NCBI GenBank assembly: GCA_027484885.1
Contig: JAIXSD010000686.1
Coordinates: forward strand, 1 to 13,614
Reading direction: 5' to 3'
DNA length: 13,614 nt
Source of the DNA: Rubrivivax sp.
GTDB lineage: Bacteria; Pseudomonadota; Gammaproteobacteria; Burkholderiales; Burkholderiaceae_C
Shown: in pieces, positions 12,527-13,614 of the stretch
How the letters are laid out: each line of letters begins with the position of its first letter
Position numbering within the stretch: position 1 is the first letter of the stretch
The notes under the pieces: model-generated
Database searches by the model: none
What the model saw: the letters and a program-made list of their open reading frames with translations, nothing else
What the model was told of the DNA's origin: nothing
Position numbers and translations under genes: made by a program

Positions 12527-13614
12527 ATGAAGTGGACGTACTCAGCCGCCGTCCGCCGCAACGCCTGGTCGTTGCGCATGCGCAGCCTGCTGGGCTTGCT
12601 GGCCGGCTTCTGCCTGCTGCCGGCCGCCGTGCCGCTGCAGGCCGAGGCGGCCCCGCTCAGCGCGGGCAGCATGCCGGTCAACACCTTCATCGGCACCCAG
12701 GACGACGGCAACACCTTCCCCGGTGCGTCGGCGCCCTTCGGCATGATCCAGGTCAGCCCGACTGGCGAGCATTACGCCGGCTGGCGCTACAACGACACGC
12801 GCATCCGCGGCTTCGGCCACTCCTACCTGTCCGGCGCGGGCTGCTGGGAGCAGGGCGGCCAGCTCTCGGTGTTGCCGGTCACGGGGCGCATCGCCCCGGG
12901 CGGTGATTTCGACACGGCCAAGGTCGGCAGCTTCGACCACAAGCGCTACGCGGCCGAGTACACGCATGCGGGCGAAGTGGGGCAGGCCGGTTACTACAAG
13001 GTGCAGCTGACCAGCTATGGCGGCATCACCGCCGAAGCCACGGCCCTGACCCGCGCGGCGGCCGAGCGCTACAGCTTTGCCGCCGGCGTGCCCACCGGCC
13101 ATGTGCTGGTCAATGTGGGCCAGGCCAACGAGAAGCACTCGGTGGTCGGCAGCGAGCTGCGCGTGGGAGACGACCAGCGCAGCATCGAAGGCAAGATCAC
13201 GACCAAGAGCTTTTGCGGCGGCGCTCAGTACACCACCTGGTTCCGCATGGTCTTCGACCGGCCTTTTGTGGCCCATGGCATCTGGGACGGCGCCGGCGCC
13301 TGGCCGGGCGCCAAAGGCCCCAGCCACCAAGGCGAAGCGCGCCCGCATGGCGCCTGGCTGAGCTTTGACCTGCAAGGCGGCAAGGCGGCGGTGACGGCGG
13401 TCAGCGCCATTTCGCATGTCGATGCCGAAGGCGCACGTATCAATCTGCGCGCCGAAGGCCTGGCCCCAGGCGGCGAGCCGCTGAGCTTCGACGCCATGCG
13501 CGCCAAGGCCGAGGCCAACTGGCAGCGTGAGCTCAGCAGCGTGCGCATCGAAGGCGGCAGCGTGGACGACCGCACCGTGTTCTACACCGCGCTCTACCAC
13601 TCGCTCTTGCAGCC
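12527..13614 (+). CDS. Secreted GH92 alpha-mannosidase (3' end missing)
   Basis: The first 362 codons are present; the frame is open at the window's right edge. A signal peptide is visible: basic n-region, hydrophobic core at about 20-38, cleavage near QAEA-AP (41/42). The mature start VNTFIGTQDDGNTFPGASAPFG (51-72) and the following YAGWRYNDTRIRGFGHSYLSGAGC (83-106) are hallmarks of glycoside hydrolase family 92, as is FYTALYHSLLQ at the right edge. GH92 enzymes are inverting, calcium-dependent exo-alpha-mannosidases acting on alpha-1,2, alpha-1,3, alpha-1,4 or alpha-1,6 bonds; the catalytic acidic residues and calcium site lie mostly beyond the window, so the bond specificity is not shown. 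The ATG at 12527 has a G-run directly before it; the ATG at 12578 also gives a fair signal peptide, and ATG 12476 would add 17 residues. It probably works with GH47 on the same glycan. Confidence 0.92.
   Translation, partial: MKWTYSAAVRRNAWSLRMRSLLGLLAGFCLLPAAVPLQAEAAPLSAGSMPVNTFIGTQDDGNTFPGASAPFGMIQVSPTGEHYAGWRYNDTRIRGFGHSYLSGAGCWEQGGQLSVLPVTGRIAPGGDFDTAKVGSFDHKRYAAEYTHAGEVGQAGYYKVQLTSYGGITAEATALTRAAAERYSFAAGVPTGHVLVNVGQANEKHSVVGSELRVGDDQRSIEGKITTKSFCGGAQYTTWFRMVFDRPFVAHGIWDGAGAWPGAKGPSHQGEARPHGAWLSFDLQGGKAAVTAVSAISHVDAEGARINLRAEGLAPGGEPLSFDAMRAKAEANWQRELSSVRIEGGSVDDRTVFYTALYHSLLQ

Noticed and set aside
12542..13600. Minus-strand open frame of 352 codons opposite the GH92 gene
   Set aside because: The plus strand carries unmistakable GH92 motifs throughout; the reverse translation is Ala/Arg/His/Gln-rich without a domain.

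Overview
The window is GC-rich with strongly GC-biased third codon positions, GGAG/AGGAGG-type ribosome sites and several periplasmic or lipoprotein export signals. This suggests a Gram-negative betaproteobacterium, probably Burkholderiales of the Roseateles/Pelomonas/Paucibacter/Rubrivivax type. The assignment is inferred from composition and gene style only; there is no rRNA or other marker gene here.

Left part (1-6636) is an assortment of accessory genes. A class C beta-lactamase-like serine hydrolase on the + strand is cut by the window's left edge. It converges on four minus-strand genes: a small cysteine-rich zinc-ribbon-like protein (1028-1471), an orphan periplasmic solute-binding protein (1638-2459), a large unrecognised exported multi-pass membrane protein (2727-4859) and a class 3 lipase lipoprotein (5182-6636). 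Between the binding protein and the membrane-protein gene lies an island of inverted and direct repeats (about 2553-2720). In the lipase gene the frame continues after the stop codon for 32 more codons of protein-like sequence.

The middle (6637-7526) has no convincing gene. Its right half carries a good control region for the sugar operon. A near-consensus sigma70 promoter (TTGACG-17-TATAAA) sits between two palindromes that share the core GTTTANTAAAC. Their centres are 137 bp apart, almost exactly 13 helical turns, which is a layout expected for repression by DNA looping. After the promoter come a short broken reading frame and two adjacent hairpins just before the regulator's start codon.

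Right part (7527-13614) is a compact alpha-mannoside utilisation locus on the + strand: LacI-family regulator, AGE-superfamily sugar isomerase (probably mannose isomerase), PfkB sugar kinase (probably fructokinase), secreted GH47 alpha-1,2-mannosidase, and a secreted GH92 alpha-mannosidase cut by the right edge. The isomerase, kinase and GH47 genes overlap by 8 and 4 bases, so they are almost certainly one operon. The inferred flow is: GH47 and GH92 trim alpha-linked mannose (high-mannose N-glycan or fungal/yeast mannan) outside the cytoplasm, mannose enters by a transporter not seen here, the isomerase makes fructose, and the kinase makes fructose 6-phosphate. This bypasses the usual mannose kinase plus mannose-6-phosphate isomerase. 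GH47 is mostly a eukaryotic family, so its place in a tight bacterial operon is the most notable feature of the window.
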